A DNA stretch of 64,000 nt from Flavisolibacter longurius. GTDB lineage: Bacteria; Bacteroidota; Bacteroidia; Chitinophagales; Chitinophagaceae. The notes beneath the pieces were generated by a model. It made no database searches and was not told where the DNA came from. It worked only from the letters and a program-made list of their open reading frames with translations. Numbering within the stretch: the first letter of the stretch is position 1; each line of letters begins with the position of its first letter. The translations under genes and the position numbers were made by a program. The stretch is from NCBI GenBank assembly GCA_013327885.1, contig JABUMY010000011.1:62001-126000 (forward strand), written 5' to 3'. Of the stretch, positions 35,091 to 44,068 are shown piece by piece.

Positions 35091-36533
35091 ATGGCATTAC
35101 TTAAATACGAATCGCAGGTAAGACCCCCACTGGTAGACGGCGCCAAGGATTATCACCAGGTGACAGAGGACATTTGCCGCCCTGTGGAAGCGAAGCCCTC
35201 AAAGCTTTGGTGGATTGGTTTTCTTTTGTCGTTGTTATGTCTGGCCTTTGGTATTTATTCGGTAGGCCGTGAAGTAGTTTACGGTACCGGACAGTGGAAC
35301 CTGAACAGGACCATTGGATGGGGTTGGGATATCACCAACTTCGTGTGGTGGGTAGGTATCGGTCACGCCGGAACCCTGATCTCGGCCATCCTCCTGCTAT
35401 TCCGCCAGGGTTGGCGAACAGGGGTAAACCGTGCGGCGGAAGCCATGACCATCTTTGCGGTAATGTGCGCCGGCCAGTTCCCGATCTTTCACATGGGTCG
35501 TGTATGGAACGCCTTCTTTACGCTTCCTTACCCCAACTCACGTGGACCATTGTGGGTTAACTTTAACTCACCGCTCCTGTGGGACGTATTTGCCATCTCT
35601 ACTTATTTCACCGTATCCCTTCTTTTCTGGTACGCTGGTTTGCTGCCTGACCTGGCAACTCTCCGTGACCGTGCTAAAGAAAAATGGAGAAAATCTTTCT
35701 ATGGTGTAGCTGCTTTTGGCTGGACAGGATCTACCAAGCACTGGCAGCGCCACGAAGCCTTGTCGCTGGTACTTGCCGGTTTGTCAACGCCCCTGGTACT
35801 TTCGGTACACACCATTGTATCCTTTGACTTTGCCACTTCGGTGATCCCGGGCTGGCACACCACCATCTTCCCGCCTTATTTTGTTGCAGGTGCCGTGTTC
35901 TCAGGATTTGCCATGGTGCAATCGCTTTTGTTGATTACCAGAAAAGTGTTGTACCTGGAAGATTATATCACCATCGAACACATCGAGGTGATGAACAAGG
36001 TAATTGTACTGACAGGTTCCATTGTAGGTATCGCCTATCTCACGGAGCTGTTCATGGCCTGGTACTCACATGTAGAATATGAGTGGTTTGCCTTCCGCTA
36101 CAACCGTCTCGACCTGTCAAGCCCTTACGGCTGGAGCTACTGGCTGATGATGGGTTGTAACGTACTGTCGCCGCAGATCTTCTGGTTCAAAAAGCTTCGC
36201 CGCAACATTGTACTGACCTTCTTTATGTCGATCCTGGTTAACATCGGTATGTGGTTCGAACGCTTTGTGATCATCGTTACCTCTCTTTACCGTGACTATC
36301 TTCCTTCGAGCTGGAGTGTGTACTATACGCCTACCATCTGGGAAGTTGGCTTCTATATCGGAACGTTCGGCCTGTTCTTTACTTGTTACTTCCTCTTCAG
36401 CAAGTTTATGCCGGTTATCGCCATTGCGGAGATCAAGCATATCCTGAAGAAGAACGGCGAGAACTACAAAGAGCAAATGACATCGGTAGAAAAAGAAAAA
36501 GTAGAAGACTTTGTGCATGCACATGCGCACTAG
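35091..36533 (+). CDS. actC: ActC: alternative complex III quinol-oxidising membrane subunit (NrfD family)
   Basis: 480 residues with about ten transmembrane helices, of the NrfD/polysulfide reductase type (GWGWDITNFVWWVGIGHAGT, MTIFAVMCAGQFPIFHMGR, LSTPLVLSVHTIVSFDFA). ActC holds the quinol site and delivers electrons and protons for complex III. Homologous to ActF (37957). The gene follows actB after the two heptamer arrays and precedes actD by 113 bases. Confidence 0.96.
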   Translation: MALLKYESQVRPPLVDGAKDYHQVTEDICRPVEAKPSKLWWIGFLLSLLCLAFGIYSVGREVVYGTGQWNLNRTIGWGWDITNFVWWVGIGHAGTLISAILLLFRQGWRTGVNRAAEAMTIFAVMCAGQFPIFHMGRVWNAFFTLPYPNSRGPLWVNFNSPLLWDVFAISTYFTVSLLFWYAGLLPDLATLRDRAKEKWRKSFYGVAAFGWTGSTKHWQRHEALSLVLAGLSTPLVLSVHTIVSFDFATSVIPGWHTTIFPPYFVAGAVFSGFAMVQSLLLITRKVLYLEDYITIEHIEVMNKVIVLTGSIVGIAYLTELFMAWYSHVEYEWFAFRYNRLDLSSPYGWSYWLMMGCNVLSPQIFWFKKLRRNIVLTFFMSILVNIGMWFERFVIIVTSLYRDYLPSSWSVYYTPTIWEVGFYIGTFGLFFTCYFLFSKFMPVIAIAEIKHILKKNGENYKEQMTSVEKEKVEDFVHAHAH

Positions 36534-36542
36534 GGAAGCTGC

Positions 36543-36644
36543 TGGCTATTAGCTGTTAGCTACTAGCTAGGTTTGGAAATAAAAAGAGAATTGTAAAATA
36601 AAAGGGATTAGCCAACAGCTAGTCGCTAAAAGCTAAAAGCTAAA
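36543..36644. repeat. Heptamer array with inverse complement, TAGCTRY / AGCTAAA
   Basis: Left half: four 7-base units (TAGCTGT, TAGCTAC and similar, 36543-36570). Right half: five units (AGCTAGT, AGCTAAA and similar, 36610-36644), ending 2 bases before the ATG of actD. The halves are inverse complements of one another and would pair across about 40 bases. Confidence 0.75.
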
Positions 36645-36646
36645 TC

Positions 36647-37243
36647 ATGGCTGTAAAAAAGTTTGTTGTAGCGTGTTTTGATGATGAAAAAACCCTCTTT
36701 CCTGCGGTGAAGAACGTACGGAAGACAGGTTATAAAATACACGACGTGTATACGCCAATGCCCATTCACGGACTGGATGCAGCCATGGGCCTGCGTGATA
36801 CCAGCTTGCACACCGCGGGTTTCATTTACGGTATCACCGGTACGACAACGGCTTTCACCTTTATCACCTGGGCACTGACCTACGACTGGCCGATGAACAT
36901 TGGCGGTAAGCCTTTCTTTTCGCTGCCGGCGTGGATTCCCATCATGTTTGAGTTAACGGTACTGTTTTCTGCCGTAGGCATGGTACTTACGTTTTGCTAC
37001 CTCTGTCAACTGGCGCCCTTTGTAAAAAAAGATCATTTTCATCCCCGTGCGACCGATGACCTTTTTGTAATGGCCATCGAGTGCACTGAAAAAACAAATG
37101 ATGCGGAAGTTTCTGACTTCCTGAAAAACATCGGTGCCGTTGAAGTCTCAACGCAATACAAAGAAACCGGATGGTGGATTGGAAATTATGCGGAGGAAAC
37201 AAAAGTTTTTGGCAAACCGGTAGAACCAGTTGTAAATGCTTAA
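36647..37243 (+). CDS. actD: ActD: alternative complex III membrane subunit (DUF3341)
   Basis: 198 residues. It has the conserved N-terminal YDVYTPMPIHGLD-like segment (here KIHDVYTPMPIHGLDAAMG) and two transmembrane helices at about 62-85 and 105-125, matching DUF3341/ActD. It is a structural subunit of complex III with no redox cofactor. Its end abuts actE: the actE start candidates lie at 37236 and 37254, the first one overlapping. Confidence 0.94.
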   Translation: MAVKKFVVACFDDEKTLFPAVKNVRKTGYKIHDVYTPMPIHGLDAAMGLRDTSLHTAGFIYGITGTTTAFTFITWALTYDWPMNIGGKPFFSLPAWIPIMFELTVLFSAVGMVLTFCYLCQLAPFVKKDHFHPRATDDLFVMAIECTEKTNDAEVSDFLKNIGAVEVSTQYKETGWWIGNYAEETKVFGKPVEPVVNA

Positions 37244-37253
37244 TTCTGGATTC

Positions 37254-37922
37254 ATGAAAAAAATAATCATAGCTGCATCAATTTTTTCAATGGGACTGGG
37301 GCTGCTGAGTTGCGGTGGTGCCCACGGCGATAATCCCGGCCGTGCTTACATGCCCGACATGTATTATGCCCGTGCTTACGAAGCTTACGGTTATAACATG
37401 GTGGATGGTGAATATGATTCACTGGCCTCCCGCGGCATCCGCTACAATGGCCTGAACGTTCCGGGAACGGTGGCCCGTGGCGAGGTTCTGCCTTATCACC
37501 TGACAAACGATTCAACTGGTTTGCGTAATGCGAATAGTGTTGCCAATCCAATCGATAGTCTGCAGACCAATAAAGTTTTTTTGCGTGAAGGCGAGCGCCT
37601 GTACCAGATCAACTGTGGTATCTGTCATGGTACAGCACTGGATGGAAACGGCCCGCTTTACAAAGGTGGCGAAGGTCCTTACCCGGCCAAGCCGCAGGTG
37701 TTGAACGATGCCAATGCAGCCGGCTGGACAGATGGTCACTATTACCATGTGATTACCTTTGGGAAGGGTGCCATGGGAAGCTATGCATCGCAACTGAATC
37801 CCGAACAACGCTGGCTGGTGATCAATTACATCCGCAGCAAGCAAGGTGGAAACGCCGCCGCTGCGGATACGGCAGCCGCCGCCAGCCAACCGGCAGCACA
37901 GGGTGGAACGTCCGCTATGTAA
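37254..37922 (+). CDS. actE: ActE: alternative complex III monoheme cytochrome c lipoprotein
   Basis: 222 residues from the ATG at 37254, chosen because MKKIIIAASIFSMGLGLLSC is a lipoprotein signal (Cys20); an ATG at 37236 would add six residues and overlap actD. A single CGICH (Cys121-His125) marks a class I cytochrome c domain. The C-terminus is an Ala/Gln-rich tail (AAADTAAAASQPAAQ). ActE is anchored on the periplasmic side and is the probable exit point for electrons to the oxidase. Confidence 0.94.
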   Translation: MKKIIIAASIFSMGLGLLSCGGAHGDNPGRAYMPDMYYARAYEAYGYNMVDGEYDSLASRGIRYNGLNVPGTVARGEVLPYHLTNDSTGLRNANSVANPIDSLQTNKVFLREGERLYQINCGICHGTALDGNGPLYKGGEGPYPAKPQVLNDANAAGWTDGHYYHVITFGKGAMGSYASQLNPEQRWLVINYIRSKQGGNAAAADTAAAASQPAAQGGTSAM

Positions 37923-37956
37923 TTTTTATTTGCACATTGAATAAAGCACGATACTA

Positions 37957-39204
37957 ATGAGCACTTTCAGAGAGCAATTTGAGATACCAAAACGATACAA
38001 CACCCTGTCGCTGGTTTTGATGGCGATTGGTGTTTTATCTATCCTGATTCTACTTTTCACGCATGGTACCAGCAGCAACCAGCAGGAAAATGCACGGTTC
38101 TGGGCTTCCCTGCTTTTGAACAGCGTTTACTTTCTGCTGACGGTGAATGCTTCGCTTTTCTTTATTTGTGCAACAACCCTGGCATGGGGTGGCTGGCAGA
38201 TGTCATTCCGCCGCGTACCGGAAGCAATCGGTGCCTGCGTACCTGTGATTGGTGTGATCTCTGGTGTTATCCTGCTTGCCCTGTTGTTTGGTCCTAACCA
38301 CAGCATTTACCATTGGGCCGATGCAGAAGCCATGGCGCATGACCCGATCCTGAAGCACAAAGAAGGATTTTTGAACAAACCTTTCTTTGTTATCTGGACC
38401 ATTATCACCATCGTCGGCTGGTCTTTGCTGGGTAAGAAGCTGCGTTCCCTCTCAACTGAAATTGATGACCAACCGCTGAGTGTTGAAGAAGGCAAGCGTT
38501 ACATTTATAAGAATACCGTTTGGGCGGCCCTTTACGCGGTTTTGTTTGCACTGACCGTTCTTTCTTCTATTCCCTGGTTCTGGTTGATGAGCATCGATGC
38601 ACACTGGTATTCTACCATGTATTCCTGGTACACCTTTGCGTCTACCTGGGTTTCAGGCCTGGCCTTGATTACGTTGTTTGTTGTTTACCTGAAGAATAAC
38701 AATTACCTCGAGCTGACAACAAAAGAGCACCTGCACGACTTGGGTAAATTCATCTTTGCCTTTTCTATCTTCTGGACTTACCTGTGGTTTTCCCAGTTCA
38801 TGCTGATCTGGTACGCCAACATCCCGGAAGAAACGATTTATTTCAAACCCCGTGTACAGGGGCCGTACCGTGCTATCTTTTTCCTGAACCTGATCATCAA
38901 CTTCCTGGCACCGTTGCTGCTCCTTATGAAGCGGGCTACCAAACGGAATTATGGTACCATGACCATGATAGCGCTGCTGGTGATCTTTGGCCACTGGCTG
39001 GATTTTTACCAAATGGTAATGCCGACGGCGGTTGCTAATCCAGAAACAGGGGATACCTATGTACCCAACATGTTACCGGACATCGGGATCGCTCTTGGAT
39101 TTATCGGACTGATACTTTTTGTAACCGGAAGGGCTTTGGCGAAGAATTCGCTGCTGGCAAAGAACCACCCTTTCCTGAAAGAAAGCATCATTCACCATAC
39201 GTAA
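37957..39204 (+). CDS. actF: ActF: alternative complex III second quinone-site membrane subunit
   Basis: 415 residues with about ten transmembrane helices, distantly related to ActC. The segments RFWASLLLNSVYFLLTVNAS, SWYTFASTWVSGLALITLF and MVMPTAVAN are typical of ActF. It completes the six-gene complex III set; quinone use by this subunit is doubtful in characterised complexes. The next gene (subunit II of the oxidase) follows after 78 bases. Confidence 0.95.
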   Translation: MSTFREQFEIPKRYNTLSLVLMAIGVLSILILLFTHGTSSNQQENARFWASLLLNSVYFLLTVNASLFFICATTLAWGGWQMSFRRVPEAIGACVPVIGVISGVILLALLFGPNHSIYHWADAEAMAHDPILKHKEGFLNKPFFVIWTIITIVGWSLLGKKLRSLSTEIDDQPLSVEEGKRYIYKNTVWAALYAVLFALTVLSSIPWFWLMSIDAHWYSTMYSWYTFASTWVSGLALITLFVVYLKNNNYLELTTKEHLHDLGKFIFAFSIFWTYLWFSQFMLIWYANIPEETIYFKPRVQGPYRAIFFLNLIINFLAPLLLLMKRATKRNYGTMTMIALLVIFGHWLDFYQMVMPTAVANPETGDTYVPNMLPDIGIALGFIGLILFVTGRALAKNSLLAKNHPFLKESIIHHT

Positions 39205-39282
39205 GGAGAACATTGTATAGGGCAGCAGCAAAGCTTTACCGGCTGCAACCGTTGCCCTCCATGATATTTAATTGAAAAGATT

Positions 39283-40362
39283 ATGTCATCATTCTGGATT
39301 ATAGTTGCATTTATATTGGGTTTTCTGATCGTTTTTCAGATTGCCAAGGCAAGTGAATATGTGGCCATTTTACGTGGGGAGGAAAGAACCCGCCGTGAAT
39401 CGAACCGTATCAATGGCTTCCTGCTGCTGGCTTTCCTTATCCTGGGATTGATCGGCGTATGGTGGTGTAATGACATCTTAAAGGACAAGATCCTTGGCGA
39501 ACCAGCCTCCAACCATGGTGAGAAGATCGATACCATGATCTGGATCACGCTGGCCATTACCTTCCTCGTATTTGTGCTGACGCAAATCGCCCTTTTCTAT
39601 TTTGCCTGGAAATACCAGGAAAAAGAAGGACAGAAAGCTTACTTCTTCCCGCACAACAACAAGCTGGAATTGATCTGGACCGTTATCCCTGCCATTACGC
39701 TTACCGTGCTGGTTGGTTTTGGCCTGTACTACTGGTTTGAGATCACCGGTGAAGCACCCGAAGATTCACACGTGGTGGAAGTAACCGGCAGCCAGTTTAA
39801 ATGGGAATACCGCTACCCCGGTGCCGATGGCAAGCTGGGTAAAAAATACTACCGCGAGATCAACCCGCTGAAGAACAACCCTCTTGGACAGGTGTGGAGC
39901 GATCCGGCCAACCATGATGATATTGTTGCCAGCCAGGAATTGCACCTGGTTGTAGGCAAGCCGGTGAAAATGATCATCTATGCAAAAGATGTGATCCATG
40001 ATGTGGGCCTGGCGCATTTCCGCCTGAAGATGGATGCCGTACCGGGCATGCCAACCACCATGTGGTTTACGCCGAAGTTCACCACCAAGGAAATGAAAGC
40101 AAAGTATGGTGATGAGTTTACCTACGAGATCTCCTGCGACCAGATGTGCGGTGCCGGTCACTTTAGCATGCGGGGAACTATCATTGTAGAAACGCAGGCT
40201 GAATATGATGAATACATGGCAAAGCAAAAGCCGCAGTACGCACTGGCAAATGCGGCCACGCAAACCAGCCCGGCCAATGTACCCGGTACATCGGGCGACA
40301 GCACGCAGCAAAAAGATGTGACACCCGTTGACGGTGCCGGTGCATCCGTAACGAAACGATAG
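39283..40362 (+). CDS. coxB: Cytochrome c oxidase subunit II (CuA)
   Basis: 359 residues with three predicted N-terminal helices (about 2-18, 46-62 and 85-105; most subunit II proteins have two), a fourth near 130-150, and a C-terminal cupredoxin domain. CuA ligands: His239 (DVIHDVGL), Cys285, Cys289, His293 and Met296 in CDQMCGAGHFSM. The residue between the two cysteines that is usually Glu is Gln287 here; its backbone carbonyl ligates, so the site should work. A Thr/Ser/Pro-rich tail follows from about 325. The protein accepts electrons from ActE or another cytochrome c. Confidence 0.95.
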   Translation: MSSFWIIVAFILGFLIVFQIAKASEYVAILRGEERTRRESNRINGFLLLAFLILGLIGVWWCNDILKDKILGEPASNHGEKIDTMIWITLAITFLVFVLTQIALFYFAWKYQEKEGQKAYFFPHNNKLELIWTVIPAITLTVLVGFGLYYWFEITGEAPEDSHVVEVTGSQFKWEYRYPGADGKLGKKYYREINPLKNNPLGQVWSDPANHDDIVASQELHLVVGKPVKMIIYAKDVIHDVGLAHFRLKMDAVPGMPTTMWFTPKFTTKEMKAKYGDEFTYEISCDQMCGAGHFSMRGTIIVETQAEYDEYMAKQKPQYALANAATQTSPANVPGTSGDSTQQKDVTPVDGAGASVTKR

Positions 40363-40395
40363 AATTGATCCAATACTGATTAAAAGAAACTTGAT

Positions 40396-42213
40396 ATGAA
40401 CAACGAATCACAAATACATGTGCATGATGGAGCGGTGACGCACGATGTTCACCATGACGGGAACGGCCACGGGCATCATCACAAAGAGACGTTTATTTCA
40501 AAATATATTTTTAGCCAGGATCACAAAACGATTGCCAAACAGTTTTTGATCACGGGTATCATTTGGGCGATTGTCGGTGCTTTGTTCTCCGTACTCTTCC
40601 GCCTGCAATTAGGTTACCCCGATCAAACCTTCCCGATCTTGGAAACCTTCTTTGGTAACTGGGCAAAAGGTGGCCGTATCTCGGCTGATTTCTATTATGC
40701 CCTGATCACCATGCACGGAACTATCCTGGTGTTCTTTGTATTAACAGCAGGATTGAGCGGAACCTTTGCGAACCTCCTGATTCCACTGCAGGTAGGTGCC
40801 CGTGACATGGCTTCTCCGTTCATGAACATGCTTTCCTACTGGTTCTTTTTCCTGGCCAGCATGGTCATGATCTCTTCTTTCTTTGTACAAACCGGGCCGG
40901 CGTCAGGCGGATGGACCATGTACCCGCCATTGAGTGCCCTCGGACAAGCAAACCTTGGATCACGCATCGGTACGGATCTCTGGATCACCAGTATGGCGTT
41001 GTTCGTAGTGTCACAGTTATTGGGTGGTTTGAACTACATCGCTACAATCCTGAACATGCGTACAAAGGGAATGGCCATGACCCGCATGCCATTGACCATC
41101 TGGGCCCTGTTCTTTACCGCTATCCTGGGTGTATTGTCTTTCCCGGTTCTGCTGGCAGGTTTTATCCTGCTGTTGTTTGACCGTAACCTCGGCACATCGT
41201 TCTACCTCAGTGATATTTTCGTAGCGGGACAAGCCTTGCCAAACGAAGGCGGTAGCCCTATTCTTTACCAGCACTTGTTCTGGTTCCTGGGTCACCCCGA
41301 AGTATATATCATCATCCTTCCTGCGATGGGTATGGTATCAGAGGTAATGAGCGTGAACAGCCGTAAACCGATCTTTGGTTACATGGCGATGGTGGGCTCC
41401 CTGTTTGCCATTACCGTGCTGGCCTTCCTGGTTTGGGCGCACCACATGTTCGTGTCGGGGATGAACCCCTTCATGGGATCCGTATTCGTACTCTTGACGC
41501 TACTGATTGCGATTCCATCGGCCATCAAAGTATTTAACTGGATCACCACCATCTGGCGAGGCAACGTAAGGTTTACGCCGGGCATGCTCTTCTCCATTGG
41601 TTTTGTAAGCCTGTTCATCTCCGGTGGTCTAACCGGTATCTGGCTGGGTAACTCCACCATCGATATCCACGTACATGACACCTATTTTGTAATTGCGCAC
41701 TTCCATATTGTAATGGGTGTGTCGGCCTTCTTTGGCATGTTTGCCGGTATTTACCACTGGTTCCCCAAAATGTTTGGCCGCTACCTGAACAATACACTGG
41801 CTTACATCCACTTCTGGGTAACACTGGTTGGTGCCTACCTCATCTTCTGGCCGATGCATTACATGGGCCTTGCGGGTGTGCCACGCCGTTACCTCGATTT
41901 CTCTATCTGGAAAAGCTTTAATCAGTTTGATGAATTGAACAAATTCATCTCGGTGGTAACGATCATTGTATTTGCCGTGAACCTCCTGTTCGTGTTCAAC
42001 TTCTTCTATTCCATTTTCAAAGGTAGAAAAGTTCGTACGCTGAACCCATGGAACGCATCTTCGCTGGAATGGACAACACCGATCAACCCCGGTCACGGCA
42101 ACTGGCCTGGCGAAATTCCGGAAGTACACCGCTGGCCTTATGACTATGGTAAGGACGGACGTGATTTCATTCCGCAAACAGAACCTATTGGCGCCAACGA
42201 ATCCAAGCATTAA
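40396..42213 (+). CDS. coxA: Cytochrome c oxidase subunit I (heme-copper, aa3 type)
   Basis: 605 residues with twelve transmembrane helices plus extensions. HPEVY near residue 300 supplies CuB His and the cross-linked Tyr; AHHMFVSGM gives the two other CuB histidines; FVIAHFHIVMG provides the heme a and a3 ligands. The first 29 residues contain nine histidines (H8, H10, H16, H19, H20, H25, H27-H29), a possible metal-binding tail. The enzyme reduces O2 and pumps protons. Confidence 0.97.
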   Translation: MNNESQIHVHDGAVTHDVHHDGNGHGHHHKETFISKYIFSQDHKTIAKQFLITGIIWAIVGALFSVLFRLQLGYPDQTFPILETFFGNWAKGGRISADFYYALITMHGTILVFFVLTAGLSGTFANLLIPLQVGARDMASPFMNMLSYWFFFLASMVMISSFFVQTGPASGGWTMYPPLSALGQANLGSRIGTDLWITSMALFVVSQLLGGLNYIATILNMRTKGMAMTRMPLTIWALFFTAILGVLSFPVLLAGFILLLFDRNLGTSFYLSDIFVAGQALPNEGGSPILYQHLFWFLGHPEVYIIILPAMGMVSEVMSVNSRKPIFGYMAMVGSLFAITVLAFLVWAHHMFVSGMNPFMGSVFVLLTLLIAIPSAIKVFNWITTIWRGNVRFTPGMLFSIGFVSLFISGGLTGIWLGNSTIDIHVHDTYFVIAHFHIVMGVSAFFGMFAGIYHWFPKMFGRYLNNTLAYIHFWVTLVGAYLIFWPMHYMGLAGVPRRYLDFSIWKSFNQFDELNKFISVVTIIVFAVNLLFVFNFFYSIFKGRKVRTLNPWNASSLEWTTPINPGHGNWPGEIPEVHRWPYDYGKDGRDFIPQTEPIGANESKH

Positions 42214-42277
42214 TGTTTGGTGCGTCAACGAGTTTAAAAGCAAATCTTGTAAAACAAAATTGAAGCGTTATTTGAAA

Positions 42278-42285
42278 TAGTTTTG
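42278..42285 (+). promoter_or_regulatory. Possible promoter -7 element before ctaB
   Basis: TAGTTTTG at 42278-42285 is a full TAnnTTTG match. It overlaps the first candidate TTG start of ctaB (42283), so if it is a real promoter the gene must start further on (TTG at 42313). No well-spaced -33 TTG is present (TTG at 42260 gives 15 bases). Confidence 0.3.
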
Positions 42286-43239
42286 TTTGCAACGCATATA
42301 AATAAAGAGGATTTGGATAACGGGGCAAACAAAAGCATCAACCTGAAACTGCGGGATTACCTGCAGTTGACAAAACCATCGCTAAACATAATGGTGGTTT
42401 TCTCCAGCGTAATTGCGTACCTGCTGGCACCCAAAGTGGTGGAGTACGACTGGCTGATGATCGTTCTTTTATTTATGGGAGGTTTTCTGGTAACAGGCAG
42501 TGCCAATGGCATTAACATGGTGGTGGAAAAAGAAACCGACGCCATGATGAAACGGACAGCTACAAGGCCCGTTGCGGCCGGACGGGTGTCGGTTACAGAA
42601 GGCTGGGCGTTTTCCATTATCACGGGTTTGATAGGTGTCTTTATCCTGTCGTACTTTTTTAACCTGCTGAGTGGAGCCCTGGCTTTTTTTAGCCTGTTCC
42701 TTTATGCGTTTGTGTACACACCCATGAAAAAGGTGAGTGCCATAGCCGTACTGATCGGTGCATTTCCCGGCGCTTTGCCCTGCCTGATTGGTTGGGCGGC
42801 CGGTAATGATGCCATCTTTCCGGCAGGCGGCGGTGCCAAAGATTGGGGCGGCTGGGTGCTGTTCATGATACAGTTCCTGTGGCAGTTCCCGCATTTTTGG
42901 GCCATTGCCTGGCTGGCACATTCAGATTATGCAAAAGCAGGTTTTAAACTGTTACCAGCCGAAAAAGGACCGACAAGCTTTACCGCCATGCAAAGCGTTA
43001 TTTACGCAGTGCTGATGGTGCCGGTTTGTATACTGCCTTACATTATTGGCTTGACCGAGGCACAAACCACCAAAGGCCTTGTATGCCTGGTGCTGGTGAT
43101 AGTGGCCAACATATTTTTGATAGGACAGTGCGTACGGCTTTACAGGGAATTAAATGCGAAAGCAGCCAGGCGGGTAATGTTTAGCAGTTATCTCTACCTT
43201 CCGGTAGTGCTGCTGGCCTTACTGGCAAGCAAAGTTTAG
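42283..43239 (+). CDS. ctaB: Protoheme IX farnesyltransferase (heme O synthase, CtaB/CyoE)
   Basis: 318 residues from the TTG at 42283, or 308 from the in-frame TTG at 42313; no ATG exists before the conserved core. Eight or nine transmembrane helices of the UbiA prenyltransferase family. N-terminal aspartate motif NMVVEKETDAMMKRT (the N..xD..D..R signature), followed by TRPVAAG. It farnesylates heme b to heme O, the precursor of heme A for subunit I. It lies 69 bases after coxA and 99 bases before the first subunit III gene. The start should be treated as unsettled. Confidence 0.93.
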   Translation: MFATHINKEDLDNGANKSINLKLRDYLQLTKPSLNIMVVFSSVIAYLLAPKVVEYDWLMIVLLFMGGFLVTGSANGINMVVEKETDAMMKRTATRPVAAGRVSVTEGWAFSIITGLIGVFILSYFFNLLSGALAFFSLFLYAFVYTPMKKVSAIAVLIGAFPGALPCLIGWAAGNDAIFPAGGGAKDWGGWVLFMIQFLWQFPHFWAIAWLAHSDYAKAGFKLLPAEKGPTSFTAMQSVIYAVLMVPVCILPYIIGLTEAQTTKGLVCLVLVIVANIFLIGQCVRLYRELNAKAARRVMFSSYLYLPVVLLALLASKV

Positions 43240-43338
43240 GAGCGGATGGAATGATCGTAAAGATTTCACGGGTCATTTAACCGCTTAAGAAAGTAGAAAC
43301 AGAGTAGTCATCAATCAGTGAAATCGAAATAAAAATCT

Positions 43339-43905
43339 GTGGAATCTGTGATTGACCAACGAAATAAGATACATCCGCACAAGTTTACGATGTGGATAGG
43401 CATCGGGAGCATTGTAATGATGTTTGCGGGCCTCACCAGTGCCTATATTGTAAAAAGCGGGCAGGCCGGGTGGCACGAAGTAAAAACACCGGCTATCTTC
43501 TGGTACTCAACAGTAGCTCTTTTAATCAGCAGCGTTTGTATACAGGCTTCTGTAAGCAATTTTAAGCAACGCAACATGAAAGCGTACCGAACACTTTTGT
43601 TGCTGACGCTTCTGCTGGGGATTGCATTTGTGGTGATGCAGTATGAAGGATTTATGTGGTTGTGGGAACGTGGCGTTCATTTTGAGGGCTCTTCCGGTGC
43701 CGGGCAGTTCTTATACGTGATCTTTGGTTTGCATGCGCTGCACGTGCTGGGTGGAATTGTAGCCCTGATGGTCATCCTGGGGCGTCATTTCTTTGGCAAT
43801 CGCCGGAGCTACAATGCTACACCTGTGGAGATCATGGCAACGTACTGGCATTTTGTAGACCTGCTTTGGATCTATTTGCTGGTGTTTTTTATTTGGTTAG
43901 GATAA
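43339..43905 (+). CDS. Cytochrome c oxidase subunit III, short form (CyoC-like)
   Basis: 188 residues with five transmembrane helices. KFTMWIGIGSIVMMFAGLTS, FVVMQYEGFMWLWERGVHF, YVIFGLHALHVLGGIVAL and YWHFVDLLWIYLLVFF are subunit III motifs. The frame has no ATG until Met16 (43387); the possible starts are GTG at 43339 or 43348. A second subunit III gene follows at 44069, a common arrangement in Bacteroidota. Confidence 0.88.
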   Translation: MESVIDQRNKIHPHKFTMWIGIGSIVMMFAGLTSAYIVKSGQAGWHEVKTPAIFWYSTVALLISSVCIQASVSNFKQRNMKAYRTLLLLTLLLGIAFVVMQYEGFMWLWERGVHFEGSSGAGQFLYVIFGLHALHVLGGIVALMVILGRHFFGNRRSYNATPVEIMATYWHFVDLLWIYLLVFFIWLG

Positions 43906-43912
43906 GAAAAGA

Positions 43913-44068
43913 GTTTGTGGTTATTAGTTTGTTGTTAGTAGTTGAAACACGAGTAACACAGATTATAGCAGCACAAACAGAACATAAAAATTAATACGGT
44001 AATTGAAAGGATGGTTTGCTGAACCGTAAGGAACAACAAACTTTAAACTACAAACTATAAACTTAACT
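43913..44068. repeat. Heptamer array with inverse complement, GTTWGTN / TAYAAAC
   Basis: Left half: five 7-base units of the GTTNNTN type (GTTTGTG, GTTATTA, ... at 43913-43947). Right half: four 7-base units ending AAC (AACAAAC, TATAAAC and similar) followed by TTAACT, filling 44035-44068 and ending at the ATG of the next cox gene. The halves are inverse complements, separated by about 85 bases. Confidence 0.75.
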
